The position numbers were made by a program, and so were the translations under genes. Positions 9,895-23,600 of a DNA stretch of 64,000 nt are shown here, piece after piece (positions within the stretch are counted from its first letter, which is position 1; each line of letters starts with the position of its first letter). Under the pieces are notes generated by a model, which saw nothing but the letters and a program-made list of their open reading frames with translations, was not told the DNA's origin and searched no databases. The stretch is from contig CM037874.1 of assembly GCA_021292105.1 (NCBI GenBank), positions 41,715,809 to 41,779,808 of the forward strand. Direction: 5' to 3'. The stretch is from Anadara kagoshimensis. Its lineage: Eukaryota > Mollusca > Bivalvia > Arcoida > Arcidae.

Positions 9895-10838
9895 TTCTCC
9901 AACTTACTATACCAAGATCGGACATGGCAGAGAGTATGTGTGGTTTATATCCGCTACCAGCTGAAGTAGAAAAACGTAAACTTTATTCCTTGGAAAACTG
10001 TGCACTATGGATAATAAATTGTTAACTAAACAGATAAAACAGCGTCTTTTCCAGCATCTTCTTCAGCCTACAAAACATTATTCTGGATTTATACCTGATA
10101 TAACCAAGATTCTTACCAAATATCATATACTTCATTACCTACAGGAATATATCGACTCTGGCTACTTTCCGGCAAAACACAAATGGACACAAATAGTTAC
10201 CAAGACTGTAAATGAATTTCAATGTTCACAATGGTTAAATAGAGCAATTAACGACAATGACTTTCAAAGATTCCTTGCTTTACACAGTAATAACCTATCT
10301 ATGGCAAACATATGGACATATTCAAAATCATCTGTTCAGTTGCGTACAGCCTTCTTAATCGCTAAAGTATGGACTTGCCAATGGAATTTAATTATAAGTT
10401 TTGTACTCTTTGCACCTGGACTTCACTGGTGATATAATTACACATATTTTATGCAACTGTCCCGCCTTTCACCAGTTCCGGAATTCGTTCTACAGCTCAA
10501 TTCAAAGATTTGACAGAACACTCCACGAATGTATCTGCAACAGTGACAACGAAACCCGTGCTAATATACTGTTAGGAGCTAACGTGAACATTGACCCTGA
10601 TCATTTGGCCATTTGGACATCAGCTTGTTCTAGATTTACCTGTCGTCTCCTAACAACCTATAGTTACGCATCATCAAGCATAGACTGAATACCCCTATAC
10701 ATGTATATATGTTACTTGTTCTACTTTGCATTATCCTTAATTATATTATGTATATATAACTGTTTAATTAAGTTATTATTTGTATAATTACATACTTGTA
10801 TATCTCTATAAGAGGAATTAAATAAATGATGATGATGA
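9895..10838 (+). pseudogene. LINE 3' end: C-terminal ORF2 fragment and tail
   Basis: The C-terminal part of a non-LTR retrotransposon polyprotein. A broken frame begins near 9905 (LPAEVEKRKLYSLENC), continues from 10,007, then shifts at about 10,410-10,430. The shift falls inside the C-x2-C (FCTLC) and H-x4-C (THILCNCPAF) zinc-knuckle-like motif typical of such C-termini. Translation stops at 10,688. The 3' region ends in a short (ATG)n tail at about 10,822-10,838, as expected for target-primed LINE insertion. Endonuclease and reverse transcriptase domains are absent, so this is a 5'-truncated dead copy. Confidence 0.8.
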
Positions 10839-11049
10839 GATACCAATCCATTTCTAAATCACGAACTCGAGCAAGTTAAAAACTTTGAAAACTGGCAAAT
10901 AAATTGAAAACGCGAACTTTCACTAGGGTTGTGAGACAAGATGCTACATCCGCCATGTATCTAATCAAAATTGAGTATATGAATTTATTTTAACCTAATC
11001 GGTCAAACCACGCAATTTAAGTACAACATGGTTCTATAGTTAATCTGAT

Positions 11050-11146
11050 AATGATGGTGGCGTTTGTGGTGGTGTTGTGATGATGATGGTGGTGGGGGTG
11101 TTTGTGGTGGTGTGAGGTATTGGTGGTGGTGTCGTGATGATGATGA
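11050..11146 (+). repeat. GGT/GAT-rich microsatellite
   Basis: Imperfect trinucleotide repeats (ggtggtgt, gatgatgatg). Any open frame through it is low-complexity. Confidence 0.85.
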
Positions 11147-11261
11147 GACACTGATTTTATATATATTCTATTTATTTACTCATTTTGTATTTTTAATCAC
11201 TTTAAAATATAAGTCAATGACACCATTTACCCAAAGTAAGAAGTTATATAAATTCTGGAAG

Positions 11262-11577
11262 CATCGGTGACCTAGTAGTCTAAAGCGCCAAATTACGGAT
11301 CACAGTGGCTCTCGCCGATTAGGCTCGAATCCCTCTCGGGACAGATCCTGGTGTGTAAATGTTTGTCAGTTCATTTGTCAAAGGTCAGTGTTATTCTTCG
11401 GGAACTCCAGTTTCCTCCGTCATCCTTGAACTGACCGCTTTAATATAAGTGAAAAAATACTTAATATTGTCGTAAAACCCCATAACTATTTACTCCGGTT
11501 TCCTTCGCCATCCCTGAACTGACCGCTGTCTCGATATAAGTGAAAAATAATTTTGACCTAGTCGTTAAATGCCAATA
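11262..11577 (+). mobile_element. SINE with Leu/Ser-type tRNA head
   Basis: The head reads GGTGACCTAGTAGTCTAAAG (A box, about 11,265) and AGGCTCGAATCCC (B box, 11,321-11,333) with wide spacing, as in class II tRNAs. The tail carries two tandem copies of the gaactgaccgct/tataagtgaaaaat block. The tail is shared with the other SINE family here, while the head differs. Confidence 0.8.
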
Positions 11578-12193
11578 CTCCAGTTCTAGAGCCGTAAAAA
11601 ACACGTTACCAAGTAGTCTTTCGGATGAGACTCAAAACCGAGGTCCAGTGTCTCAGTGCACGCTAAACACACCTCTGTAGAGTTCGAAAAAGAGCATGTC
11701 ATCTTTGGCCGCTACAGAAGACGCTTACAATTAGAAGCGATTGAAACAGACTGAGCAACAAAAACTAAATAAACTGATTAATTTCTACACGCGGAACTAA
11801 ATGCTGTATACCCACGATTTTTAAACAGAGATTAAAGGTTGTCAGTCACAAGATAGGATTACCTCGCGGAAGTAAAAAATTGCATTATTACTGAATGTAC
11901 TTATACCTTATCACATTGTTGTGGGTCCAAATATGTAATTTATGTCAGTAGAATTTCAGAATTTCCGCCTGACCCCGTTCATCTATAATAATATTTAAAC
12001 AATTTATTCGGAAAATAACATCCGGGTTTTTACAAATGATTACACAATTTATTTTTTTATAAAATACATTATTATTACGAACTATTTTCAATATTTATGT
12101 ATTCAAAACCTTTTCATTCTTTGCGTAAAAAAATCATTTTTTAATTAAGACGTAAATGCATCAAACGTTAAAGTGGAAATTCTCAAAATTCTC
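11578..12193. other. No gene seen
   Basis: Non-coding AT-rich DNA. No supported feature. Confidence 0.5.
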
Positions 12194-12502
12194 TGAGTTG
12201 AGTTGCGAGTAATGGTATTTTACGTCCCCAGTCAAGAATATTTCACTTATATCGAGACGTTGCCAGCGAAGGTGCAGAAATTTTGTCTGTGCGATGCGCT
12301 CGGATGGCATCTTTAGCGTGTCAAGCCTACCGTGACAAGGGACCTTGTTTATTTTAAGTTCCCATCCGAAAGAACCGTAACTTTAATTTCGTAATGCCGA
12401 GTGCTTCGCGAAAGAACAGTCACTACCACTTTAAAGTCTTGGATCAGACCCGGTCGTGACTCGAACCCACGACCTCCCACTTACGGAGCGAGCACTCTAC
12501 CA
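12194..12502 (-). mobile_element. tRNA-derived SINE, head truncated
   Basis: Same family as 7566-7882. The tail (cccagtcaagaatatttcac), body and B-box region are intact, but the match ends at 12,502 before the A box, in an AT-rich stretch. Confidence 0.85.
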
Positions 12503-12714
12503 TTATCATTCAAATAATAATAATAATACAACTTTTATCAATAAATAATAATTTTATTTTTATCATAAAAAAATTTTATAATGTTTCTACTGTAAATCAA
12601 CTTTATTTACTTTATTAACTTAAGTGATTTTCTAACAAAACGTTTTTCGACTACTAATTTTGCGATACTGACTTAAACTGACTATTTGGTGTAAATACAG
12701 TCAAACCTGTCTGA

Positions 12715-12910
12715 AAATAAACTTCTTAATATTTTATATACATGTTTAGATGCACCAATTCTTTAAAATAGAAAAATACATTTTTTACGAAGACACACTT
12801 AAAATTATGTCTTCTTAAATTTCCATTAAAATAAACTTCTTAATATTTCATATACATGTTTAGATGCACCAAGTATTTCAAATAAAAAAAATACATTTTG
12901 TTTTTACGAA
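12715..12910. repeat. Tandem duplication, about 113 bp
   Basis: aaataaacttcttaatattt(t/c)atatacatgtttagatgcacc occurs at about 12,715 and again at about 12,827, each followed by a similar aaatacatttt segment. A cagtcaaacctgtctg half-TIR lies just upstream at 12,702. Confidence 0.8.
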
Positions 12911-13426
12911 TTTAAAGAAAAATGTAATAAATGTATAATATTTACAGATTAAAAATGGCAAATTATAAATTGAATTTGAGGCATAATCCTTGCCCAACAA
13001 ATAACGATTCATCATATACATATAAATTATATACGTTTAAATTGGCCTGATTTTTTAACAGGCTGTAAATCTTCATTTAAATATTAAAACCAATATACTC
13101 CTAAAGTTGAGTGAAGTCTAGCTTGTGATTTACCTTTAAAAATATATAGATCTATCCAACATTTATATTTTCCCTCAATATCTAAAAAATATCAATTGAA
13201 AATTTGTTGCAGATTTTTTTTTCATTTTTTTTTTAAATTATTGGTTTTTTTTATTGTACATTGAGTCCATTATCAATTCATTTCCCTTTCTTTTTGTTGG
13301 TACCTGCAAAGCATGGTATTATGTACCGGGCTAATTCCTTAATGAGAATCTCTTCTTCTTTTTCTGAGCTACAAACCAGAAACAAAAATACATGTCATAA
13401 TATGTTACATTTAGTGATTAAAATAT
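12911..13426. other. No gene seen
   Basis: AT-rich, with a T-run around 13,212-13,252. No supported frame. Confidence 0.5.
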
Positions 13427-13540
13427 ACAGTCAAACTTCGGTTATTCTGAAGTGAAAGGGTCTTCAATTTCAGGTTCGAAAAATCGGCGAGTTCGAAAAG
13501 CGAAGTATGGAACTATATAGCTAGCTCGAAGTTGCTTACG
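13427..13540 (+). mobile_element. Pogo-like terminal fragment abutting satellite 1
   Basis: TA then CAGTCAAACTTCGGTTATTC opens a TIR-like sequence with further gttcgaaaa and gttcgaaaagcg motifs, in the style of pogo-like ends. No opposite terminus is visible; satellite 1 begins directly after it. Confidence 0.55.
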
Positions 13541-13544
13541 TTAT

Positions 13545-16500
13545 GTTAGGACACAATGGTCACATTACACAAACAAAGTGTCGTAGCGAGTCTGTTATAG
13601 TGCAATGACCATACCGGTATTACACAAACAAAGTGTTGTAGCATTGTCTGTTATAGTGCATGACCATACCGTATTACACAAACAAAGTGTGTAGCATTGT
13701 CTGTTATAGTGCAATGACCATACCGGTATTACACTAACAAAGTGTTGTAGCATTGTCTGTTATAGTGCAATGACCATACGGTATTACAAACAAAGTGTTG
13801 TAGCATTGTCTGTTATAGTGCAATGACCATACCGGTATTACACAAACAAAGTGTTGTAGCATTGTCTGTTATAGTGCAATGACCATACCGGTATTACACA
13901 AACAAAGTGTTGTAGCATTGTCTGTTATAGTGCAATGACCATATTACACTAACAAAGTGTTGTAGCATTGTCTGTTATAGTGCAATGACCATATTACACT
14001 AACAAAGTGTTGTAGCATTGTCTGTTATAGTGCAATGACCATATACACTAACAAGTGTTGTAGCATTGTCTGTTATAGTGCAATGACCATATTACACTAA
14101 CAAAGTGTTGTAGCATTGTCTGTTATAGTGCAATGACCATATTACACTAACAAAGTGTTGTAGCATTGTCTGTCTATAATGCAATGGCCATATTACACTA
14201 ACAAAGTGTTGTAGCATTGTCTGTTATAGTGCAATGACCATATTACACAAACAAAGTGTTGTAGCATTGTCTGTTATAGTGCAATGACCATATTACACTA
14301 ACAAAGTGTTGTAGCATGTCTGTTTATAGTGCAATGACCATATTACACAAACAAAGTGTTGTAGCATTGTCTGTTATAGTGAAATGACCATATTACACTA
14401 ACAAAGTGTTGTAGCATTGTCTGTTATAGTGCAATGGCCATATTACACTAACAAAGTGTTGTAGCATTGTCTGTTATAGTGCAATGGCCATATTACACTA
14501 ACAAAGTGTTGTAGCATTGTCTGTTATAGTGCAATGACCATATTACACTAACAAAGTGTTGTAGCATTGTCTGTTATAGTGCAATGGCCATATTACACTA
14601 ACAAAGTGTTGTAGCATTGTCTGTTATAGTGCAATGACCATATTACACTAACAAAGTGTCGTAGCGATGTCTGTTATAGTGCAATGACCATATTACACTA
14701 ACAAAGTGTCGTAGCGATGTCTGTTATAGTGCAATGACCATATTACACTAACAAAGTGTGTGCTAGCACCTAACAAGTCATTGTTAATGCGTCTATAGTG
14801 CAATGACCATATTACACTAAACAAGTGTTGTAGCATTGTCTGTTATAGTGCAATGACCATATTACATAACAAGTGTCGTAGCATTGTCTGTTATAGTGCA
14901 ATGACCATACCGGTATTACACAAACAAAGTGTTGTAGCATTGTCTGTTATAGTGCAATGACCATATTACACAAACAAAGTGTCGTAGCATTGTCTGTTAT
15001 AGTGCAATGACCATATTACACTAACAAAGTGTCGTAGCATTGTCTGTTATAGTGCAATGACCTACGGTATTACACAAACAAAGTGTTGTAGCATTGTCTG
15101 TTATAGTGAAATGGCCATATTACACTAACAAGTGTCGTAGCATTGTCTGTTATAGTGCAATGACCATATTACACTAACAAAGTGTCGTAGCATTGTCTTT
15201 ATAGTGCAATGACCATACCGGTATTACACAAACAAAGTGTTGTAGCTTGTCTGTTATGTGCAATGACCATATTACACAAACAAAGTGTGGTAGCATTGTC
15301 TGTTATAGTGCAATGGCCATATACACAAACAAAGTGTTGTAGCATTGTCTGTTATAGTGCAATGACCATATTACACTAACAAAGTGTCGTAGCATTGTCT
15401 GTTATAGTGCAATGACCATACCGGTATTACACAAACAAAGTGTTGTAGCATTGTCTGTTATAGTGAAATGGCCATACCGGTATTACACAAACAAAGTGTC
15501 GTAGCATTGTCTGTTATAGTGCAATGACCATACCGGTATTACACAAACAAAGTGTTGTAGCATTGTCTGTTATAGTGAAATGACCATACCGGTATTACAC
15601 AAACAAAGTGTCGTAGCATTGTCTGTTAGTGCAATGACCATACCGGTATTACAAACAAAGTGTTGTAGCATTGTCTGTTATAGTGCAATGACCATATTAC
15701 ACAAACAAAGTGTTGTAGCATTGTCTGTTATAGTGCAATGGCCATATTACACAAACAAAGTGTTGTAGCATTGTCTGTTATAGTGCAATGACCATATTAC
15801 ACTAACAAAGTGTCGTAGCATTGTCTGTTATAGTGCAATGACCATACCGGTATTACACAAACAAAGTGTTGTAGCATTGTCTGTTATAGTGAAATGGCCA
15901 TATTACACTAACAAAGTGTCGTAGCATTGTCTGTTATAGTGCAATGACCATATTACACTAACAAAGTGTCGTAGCATTGTCTGTTATAGTGCAATGACCA
16001 TACCGGTATTACACAAACAAAGTGTTGTAGCATGTCTGTTATAGTGCAATGCCATATTACACAACAAAGTGTTGTAGCATTGTCTGTTATAGTGCAATGG
16101 CCATATTACACAAACAAAGTGTTGTAGCATTGTCTGTTATAGTGCAATGACCATATTACACAAACAAGTGTTGTAGCATTGTCTGTTATAGTGCAATGAC
16201 CATATACACTAACAAAGTGTTGTAGCATTGTCTGTTATAGTGCAATGACCATATTACACAAACAAAGTGTTGTAGCAGTGTCTGTTATAGTGCAATGACC
16301 ATATTACACAAAAAAGTGTTGTAGCATTGTCTGTTATAGTGCAATGACCATATTACACAACAAAGTGTTGTAGCATTGTCTGTTATAGTGCAATGACCAT
16401 ATTACACAAACAAAGTGTTGTAGCATTGTCTGTTATAGTGCAATGACCATATTACACTAACAAAGTGTTGTAGCATTGTCTGTTATAGTGAAATGGCCAT

Positions 16501-19500
16501 ATACATAACAAAGGTTCGTCGCATTGTCTGTTATAGTGCAATGACCATATTACACAAACAAAGTGTTGTAGCTTGTCTGTTATAGTGCAATGACCATATT
16601 ACACAAACAAAGTGTTGTAGCATTGTCTGTTATAGTGAAATGGCCATATTACACAAACAAAGTGTTGTAGCATTGTTGTTATAGTGCAATGACCATATTA
16701 CACAAACAAAGTGTGTAGCATTGTCTGTTATAGTGCAATGACCATATACACAAACAAAGTGTTGTAGCATTGTCTGTTATAGTGAAATGGCCAATTACAC
16801 AACAAAGTGTTGTAGCATTGTCTGTTATAGTGCAATGACCATATTACAAACAAAGTGTTGTAGCATTGTCTGTTATAGTGCAATGACCATATTACACAAA
16901 CAAAGTGTTGTAGCATTGTCTGTTATAGTGAAATGGACATATTACAATAACAAAGTGTCGTAGCATTGTCTGTTATAGTGCAATGACCATATACACTACA
17001 AAAGTGTCGTAGCATTGTCTGTTATAGTGCAATGACCATACCGGTATTACACAAACAAAGTGTTGTAGCATTGTCTGTTATAGTGCAATGGCCATATTAC
17101 ACAAACAAAGTGTTGTAGCATTGTCTGTTATAGTGCAATGACCATATTACACAAACAAAGTGTTGTAGCATTGTCTGTTATAGTGCAATGACCATATTAC
17201 ACTAACAAAGGTTGTAGCATTGTCTGTTATAGTGCAATGACCATATTACACAAACAAAGTGTTGTAGCATTGTCTGTTATAGTGCAATGACCATATTACA
17301 CAAACAAAGTGTTGTAGCATTGTCTGTTATAGTGCAATGACCATATTACACAAACAAAGTGTTGTAGCATTGTCTGTTATAGTGCAATGACCATATTACA
17401 CAAAACAAGTGTTGTAGCATTGTCTGTTATAGTGCAATGACCATATTACACTAACAAAGTGTTGTAGCATTGTCTGTTATAGTGAAATGGCCATATTACA
17501 CAAACAAAGTGTTGTAGCATTGTCTGTTATAGTGCAATGACCATATTACACTAACAAAGTGTTGTAGCATTGTCTGTTATAGTGCAATGACATATTACAC
17601 AAACAAAGTGTTGTAGCATTGTCTGTTATAGTGCAATGACCATATTACACAAACAAAGTGTTGTAGCATTGTCTGTTATAGTGCAATGACCATATTACAC
17701 AAACAAAGTGTTGTAGCATTGTCTGTTATAGTGCAATGACCATATTACACAAACAAAGTGTTGTAGCATTGTCTGTTATAGTGCAATGACCATATTACAA
17801 CAAAGTGTTGTAGCATTGTCTGTTATAGTGAAATGGCCTATTACACAAACAAAGTGTTGTAGCATTGTCTGTTATAGTGAATGGCCATATTACACAAACA
17901 AAGTGTTGTAGCATTGTCTGTTATAGTGCAATGACCATACAGATTACATAACAAAGTGTTGTAGCATTGTCTGTTATAGTGCAATGACATATTACACTAA
18001 CAAAGTGTTGTAGCATTGTCTGTTATAGTGCAATGACCATATTACACTAACTAAAGTGTTGTAGCATTGTCTGTTATAGTGCAATGACCATATTACACTA
18101 ACAAGTGTTGTAGCATTGTCTGTTATAGTGCAATGACCATATTACACTAACAAAGTGTTGTAGCATTGTCTGTTATAGTGCAATGACCATATTACACTAA
18201 CAAAGTGTCGTAGCATTGTCTGTTATAGTGCAATGACCATACCGGTATTACACAAACAAAGTGTTGTAGCATTGTCTGTTATAGTGCAATGACCATACCG
18301 GTATTACACAAACAAAGTGTTGTAGCATTGTCTGTTATAGTGCAATGCCATATAACACAAACAAAGTGTTGTAGCATTGTCTGTTATAGTGCAATGACCA
18401 TACGGTATTACACAACAAAGTGTGTAGCATTGTCTGTTATAATGCAATGGCCATATTACACAAACAAAGTGTTGTAGCATTGGCTGTTATAGTGCAATGA
18501 CCATACGGTATTACACAACAAGTGTTGTAGCATTGTCTGTTATAGTGAAATGGCCAATTACACAAACAAAGTGTTGTAGCATTGTCTGTTATAGTGCAAT
18601 GACCATATTACACTAACAAAGTGTTGTAGCATTGTCTGTTATAGTGCAATGACCATACCGGTATTACACAACAAAGTGTTGTAGCATTGTCTGTTATAGT
18701 CAATGACCATATTACACTAACAAAGTGTTGTAGCATTGTCTGTTATAGTGCAATGACCATTACCACCACAAACAAAGTGTTGTAGCATTGTCTGTTATAG
18801 TGAAATGGCCATATTACACAAACAAAGTGTTGTAGCATTGTCTGTTATAGTGAAATGGCCATATTACACTAACAAAGTGTTGTAGCATTGTCTGTTATAG
18901 TGAAATGGCCATATTACACTAACAAAGTGTTGTAGCATTGTCTGTTATAGTGCAATGACCATACCGGTATTACACAAACAAAGTGTTGTAGCATTGTCTG
19001 TTATAGTGAAATGGCCATATTACACAAACAAAGTGTTGTAGCATTGTCTGTTATAGTGCAATGACCATATTACACTAACAAAGTGTTGTAGCATTGTCTG
19101 TTATAGTGCAATGGCACATTACACAAACAAAGTGTTGTAGCATTGTCTGTTATAGTGCAATGACCATAGTACACAAACAAAGTGTTGTAGCATTGTCTGT
19201 TATAGTGCAATGACCATACGGTATTACACAAACAAAGTGTTGTAGCATTGTCTGTTATAGTGCAATGGACCATCCGGATTACAAAACAAAGTGTTGTAGC
19301 ATGTCCTGTTATAGTGAAATGGCCATATTACACAACAAAGTGTTGTAGCATTGTCTGTTATAGTGAAATGGCCATATTACACAAACAAAGTGTTGTAGCA
19401 TTGTCTGTTATAGTGAAATGGACCATATTACACTAACAAAGTGTTGTAGCATTGTCTGTTATAGTGAAATGGCCAATTACACAAACAAAGTGTTGTAGCA

Positions 19501-19697
19501 TTGTCTGTTATAGTGCAATGGCATATTACACAAACAAAGTGTTGTAGCATTGTCTGTTATAGTGCAATGACCATATTACACTAACAAAGTGTTGTAGCAT
19601 TGTCTGTTATAGTGCAATGACCATATTACACAAACAAGTGTTGTAGCATTGTCTGTTATAGTGCAATGACCATACGGTATTACACAACAAAGTGTTG
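13545..19697. repeat. Satellite 1, 50/56-bp monomers
   Basis: Head-to-tail monomers with core gtagcattgtctgttatagt, then gcaatgacca, tattacac(a/t)aacaaagtgtt. About 120 copies fill 6.15 kb. Two length classes alternate: 50 bp with ccatattac, and 56 bp with ccataccggtattac. Secondary variants are gcaatgacc/gaaatggcc and acaaaca/actaaca. Many copies carry one-base deletions, mostly in doubled bases. The array runs into the N gap, so its true length is unknown. Confidence 0.97.
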
Positions 19698-20697
19698 NNN
19701 NNNNNNNNNNNNNNNNNNNNNNNNNNNNNNNNNNNNNNNNNNNNNNNNNNNNNNNNNNNNNNNNNNNNNNNNNNNNNNNNNNNNNNNNNNNNNNNNNNNN
19801 NNNNNNNNNNNNNNNNNNNNNNNNNNNNNNNNNNNNNNNNNNNNNNNNNNNNNNNNNNNNNNNNNNNNNNNNNNNNNNNNNNNNNNNNNNNNNNNNNNNN
19901 NNNNNNNNNNNNNNNNNNNNNNNNNNNNNNNNNNNNNNNNNNNNNNNNNNNNNNNNNNNNNNNNNNNNNNNNNNNNNNNNNNNNNNNNNNNNNNNNNNNN
20001 NNNNNNNNNNNNNNNNNNNNNNNNNNNNNNNNNNNNNNNNNNNNNNNNNNNNNNNNNNNNNNNNNNNNNNNNNNNNNNNNNNNNNNNNNNNNNNNNNNNN
20101 NNNNNNNNNNNNNNNNNNNNNNNNNNNNNNNNNNNNNNNNNNNNNNNNNNNNNNNNNNNNNNNNNNNNNNNNNNNNNNNNNNNNNNNNNNNNNNNNNNNN
20201 NNNNNNNNNNNNNNNNNNNNNNNNNNNNNNNNNNNNNNNNNNNNNNNNNNNNNNNNNNNNNNNNNNNNNNNNNNNNNNNNNNNNNNNNNNNNNNNNNNNN
20301 NNNNNNNNNNNNNNNNNNNNNNNNNNNNNNNNNNNNNNNNNNNNNNNNNNNNNNNNNNNNNNNNNNNNNNNNNNNNNNNNNNNNNNNNNNNNNNNNNNNN
20401 NNNNNNNNNNNNNNNNNNNNNNNNNNNNNNNNNNNNNNNNNNNNNNNNNNNNNNNNNNNNNNNNNNNNNNNNNNNNNNNNNNNNNNNNNNNNNNNNNNNN
20501 NNNNNNNNNNNNNNNNNNNNNNNNNNNNNNNNNNNNNNNNNNNNNNNNNNNNNNNNNNNNNNNNNNNNNNNNNNNNNNNNNNNNNNNNNNNNNNNNNNNN
20601 NNNNNNNNNNNNNNNNNNNNNNNNNNNNNNNNNNNNNNNNNNNNNNNNNNNNNNNNNNNNNNNNNNNNNNNNNNNNNNNNNNNNNNNNNNNNNNNNN
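19698..20697. other. Assembly gap, exactly 1000 N
   Basis: Placeholder-length gap. Left flank is satellite 1, right flank is satellite 2; neither satellite is seen on the other side. Predicted frames across it are artefacts. Confidence 0.99.
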
Positions 20698-23600
20698 TTT
20701 GCTGTTGTTTTCCTCAGTGTAAAGATGTTATATTGTGACAGTAGGGACAATAGATTTAATTTGCTGTTGTTTCCTCAGTGTAAAGATGTTATATGGTGAC
20801 AATAGGGGCAACTAGATTTAATTTGCTGTTGTTTTCCTCAGTGTAAAGATGTTATATGGTGGACAATAGGGCAACTAGATTTAATTTGCTGTTGTTTTAC
20901 CTCAGTGTAAAGATGTTTATGGTGACAGTAGGGGCAACTAGATTTAATTTGCTGTTGTTTTCCTCAGTGTAAAGATGTTATATTGTGACAGTAGGGGCAA
21001 CTAGATTTAATTTGCTGTTGTTTTCCTCAGTGTAAGATGTTATTGTGACATAGAGGCAACTAGATTTAATTTGCTGTTGCTTTCCTCATTGTAAAGATGT
21101 TATATTGTGACAGTAGGGCAACTAGATTTAATTTGCTGTTGTTTTTCCTCAGTGTAAGATGTTTATATGGTGACAATAGGGGCAACTAGATTTAATTTGC
21201 TGTTGTTTTCCTCAGTGTAAAGATGTATATGGTGACAATAGGGGCAACTAGATTTAATTTGCTGTTGTTTTTCCTCAGTGTAAGATGTTTATTGGTGACA
21301 ATAGGGGCAACTAGATTTAATTTGCTGTTGTTTTCCTCAGTGTAAGATGTTATATGGTGACAGTAGGGGCAACTAGATTTAATTTGCTGTTGTTTTCCTC
21401 AGTGTAAAGAGATGTATATTGTGACAGTAGGGGCAACTAGATTTAATTTGCTGTTGTTTCCTCAGTGTAAAGATGTTATATTGTGACAATAGGGGCAAGT
21501 AGATTTAATTTGCTGTTGTTTTCCTCAGTGTAAGATGTTATATTGTGACAGTAGGGGCAACTAGATTTAATTTGCTGTTGTTTTCCTCAGTGTAAAGATG
21601 TTATATTGACAAAGAGACAACTAGATTTAATTTGCTGTTGTTTTCCTCAGTGTAAAGATGTTATATGGTGACAATAGGGGCAACTAGATTTAATTTGCTG
21701 TTGTTTTCCTCAGTGTAAAGATGTTATATGGTGACAATAGGGCAACTAGATTTAATTTGCTGTTGTTTTCCTCAGTGTAAAGATGTTATATGGTGACAGT
21801 AGGGGCAACTAGATTTAATTTGCTGTTGTTTTCCTCAGTGTAAAGATGTTATATTGTGACAGTAGGGGCAACTAGATTTAATTTGCTGTTGTTTTCCTCA
21901 GTGTAAAGATGTTATATTGTGACAATAGGGGCAAGTAGATTTAATTTGCTGTTGTTTTCCTCAGTGTAAAGATGTTATATTGTGACAAAAGAGACAACTA
22001 GATTTAATTTGCTGTTGTTTTCCTCAGTGTAAAGATGTTATATTGTGACAATAGGGGCAAGTAGATTTAATTTGCTGTTGTTTTCCTCAGTGTAAAGATG
22101 TTATATGGTGACAGTAGGGGCAACTAGATTTAATTTGCTGTTGTTTTCCTCTGTGTAAAGATGTTATATTGTGACATTAGGGGCAACTAGATTTAATTTG
22201 CTGTTGTTTTCCTCAGTGTAAAGATGTTATATTGTGACAATAGAGGCAACTAGATTTAATTTGCTGTTGCTTTCCTCAGTGTAAAGATGTTATATTGTGA
22301 CAGTAGGGGCAACTAGATTTAATTTGCTGTTGTTTTCCTCAGTGTAAAGATGTTATATTGTGACAAAAGAGACAACTAGATTTAATTTGCTGTTGTTTTC
22401 CTCAGTGTAAAGATGTTATATTGTGACAAAAGACAACTAGATTTAATTTGCTGTTGTTTTCCTCAGTGTAAAGATGTTATATGGTGACAGTAGGGGCAAC
22501 TAGATTGAATTTGCTGTTGTTTTCCTCAGTATAAAGATGTTATATTGTGACAAAAGAGACAACTAGATTTAATTTGCTGTTGTTTTCCTCAGTGTAAAGA
22601 TGTTATATGGTGACAGTAGGAGCAACTAGATTTAATTTGCTGTTGTTTTCCTCAGTGTAAAGATGTTATATGGTGACAATAGGGGCAACTAGATTTAATT
22701 TGCTGTTGTTTTCCTCAGTGTAAAGATGTTATATGGTGACAATAGGGGCGACTAGATTTAACTTGCTGTTGTTTTCCTCAGTGTAAAGATGTTATATGGT
22801 GACAGTAGGGGCACTAGATTAATTTGCTGTTGCTTTCCTCAGTGTAAAGATGTTATATTGTGACAGTAGGGGCGACTAGATGTAATTTGCTGTTGTTTCC
22901 TCAGTGTAAAGATGTTATATGTGACAATATGGGCACTAGATGTAATTTGCTGTTGTTTTCCTCAGTGTAAAGATGTTATATGGTGACAATAGGGCAACTA
23001 GATTTAATTTGCTGTTGTTTTCCTCATGTAAAGATGTTATATTGTGACAGTAGGGGCAACTAGATTTAATTTGCTGTTGTTTTCCTCAGTGTAAAGATGT
23101 TATATTGTGACAGTAGGGCAACTAGATTTAATTTGCTGTTGTTTTCCTCAGTGTAAAGATGTTATATTGTGACAGTAGGGGCAACTAGATTTAATTTGCT
23201 GTTGTTTTCCTCAGTGTAAAGATGTTATAATGTGACAAAAGAGACAACTAGATTAATTTGCTGTTGTTTTCCTCAGTGTAAGATGTTATATTGTGACAAA
23301 AGAGACAACTAGATTTAATTTGCTGTTGTTTTCCTCAGTGTAAAGATGTTATATGTGACAATAGGGGCAACTAGATGTAATTTGCTGTTGTTTTCCTCAG
23401 TGTAAAGATGTTATATTGTGACAATAGGGGCAACTAGATTTAACTTGCTGTTGTTTTCCCAGTGTAAAGATTTATATTGTGACAGTAGGGGCGACTAGAT
23501 TTAATTTGCTGTTGTTTTCCTCAGTGTAAAGATGTTTATTGGTGACAATAGGACAACTAGATTAATTTAATTTGCTGTTGTTTTCCTCAGTGTAAAGATG

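Noticed and set aside
15580-19436. Short frames inside satellite 1 on both strands
   Set aside because: Translated repeat monomers; frame depends on random indels.
19666-20799. Frames of about 350 residues across the gap
   Set aside because: Made of undetermined bases; no information.
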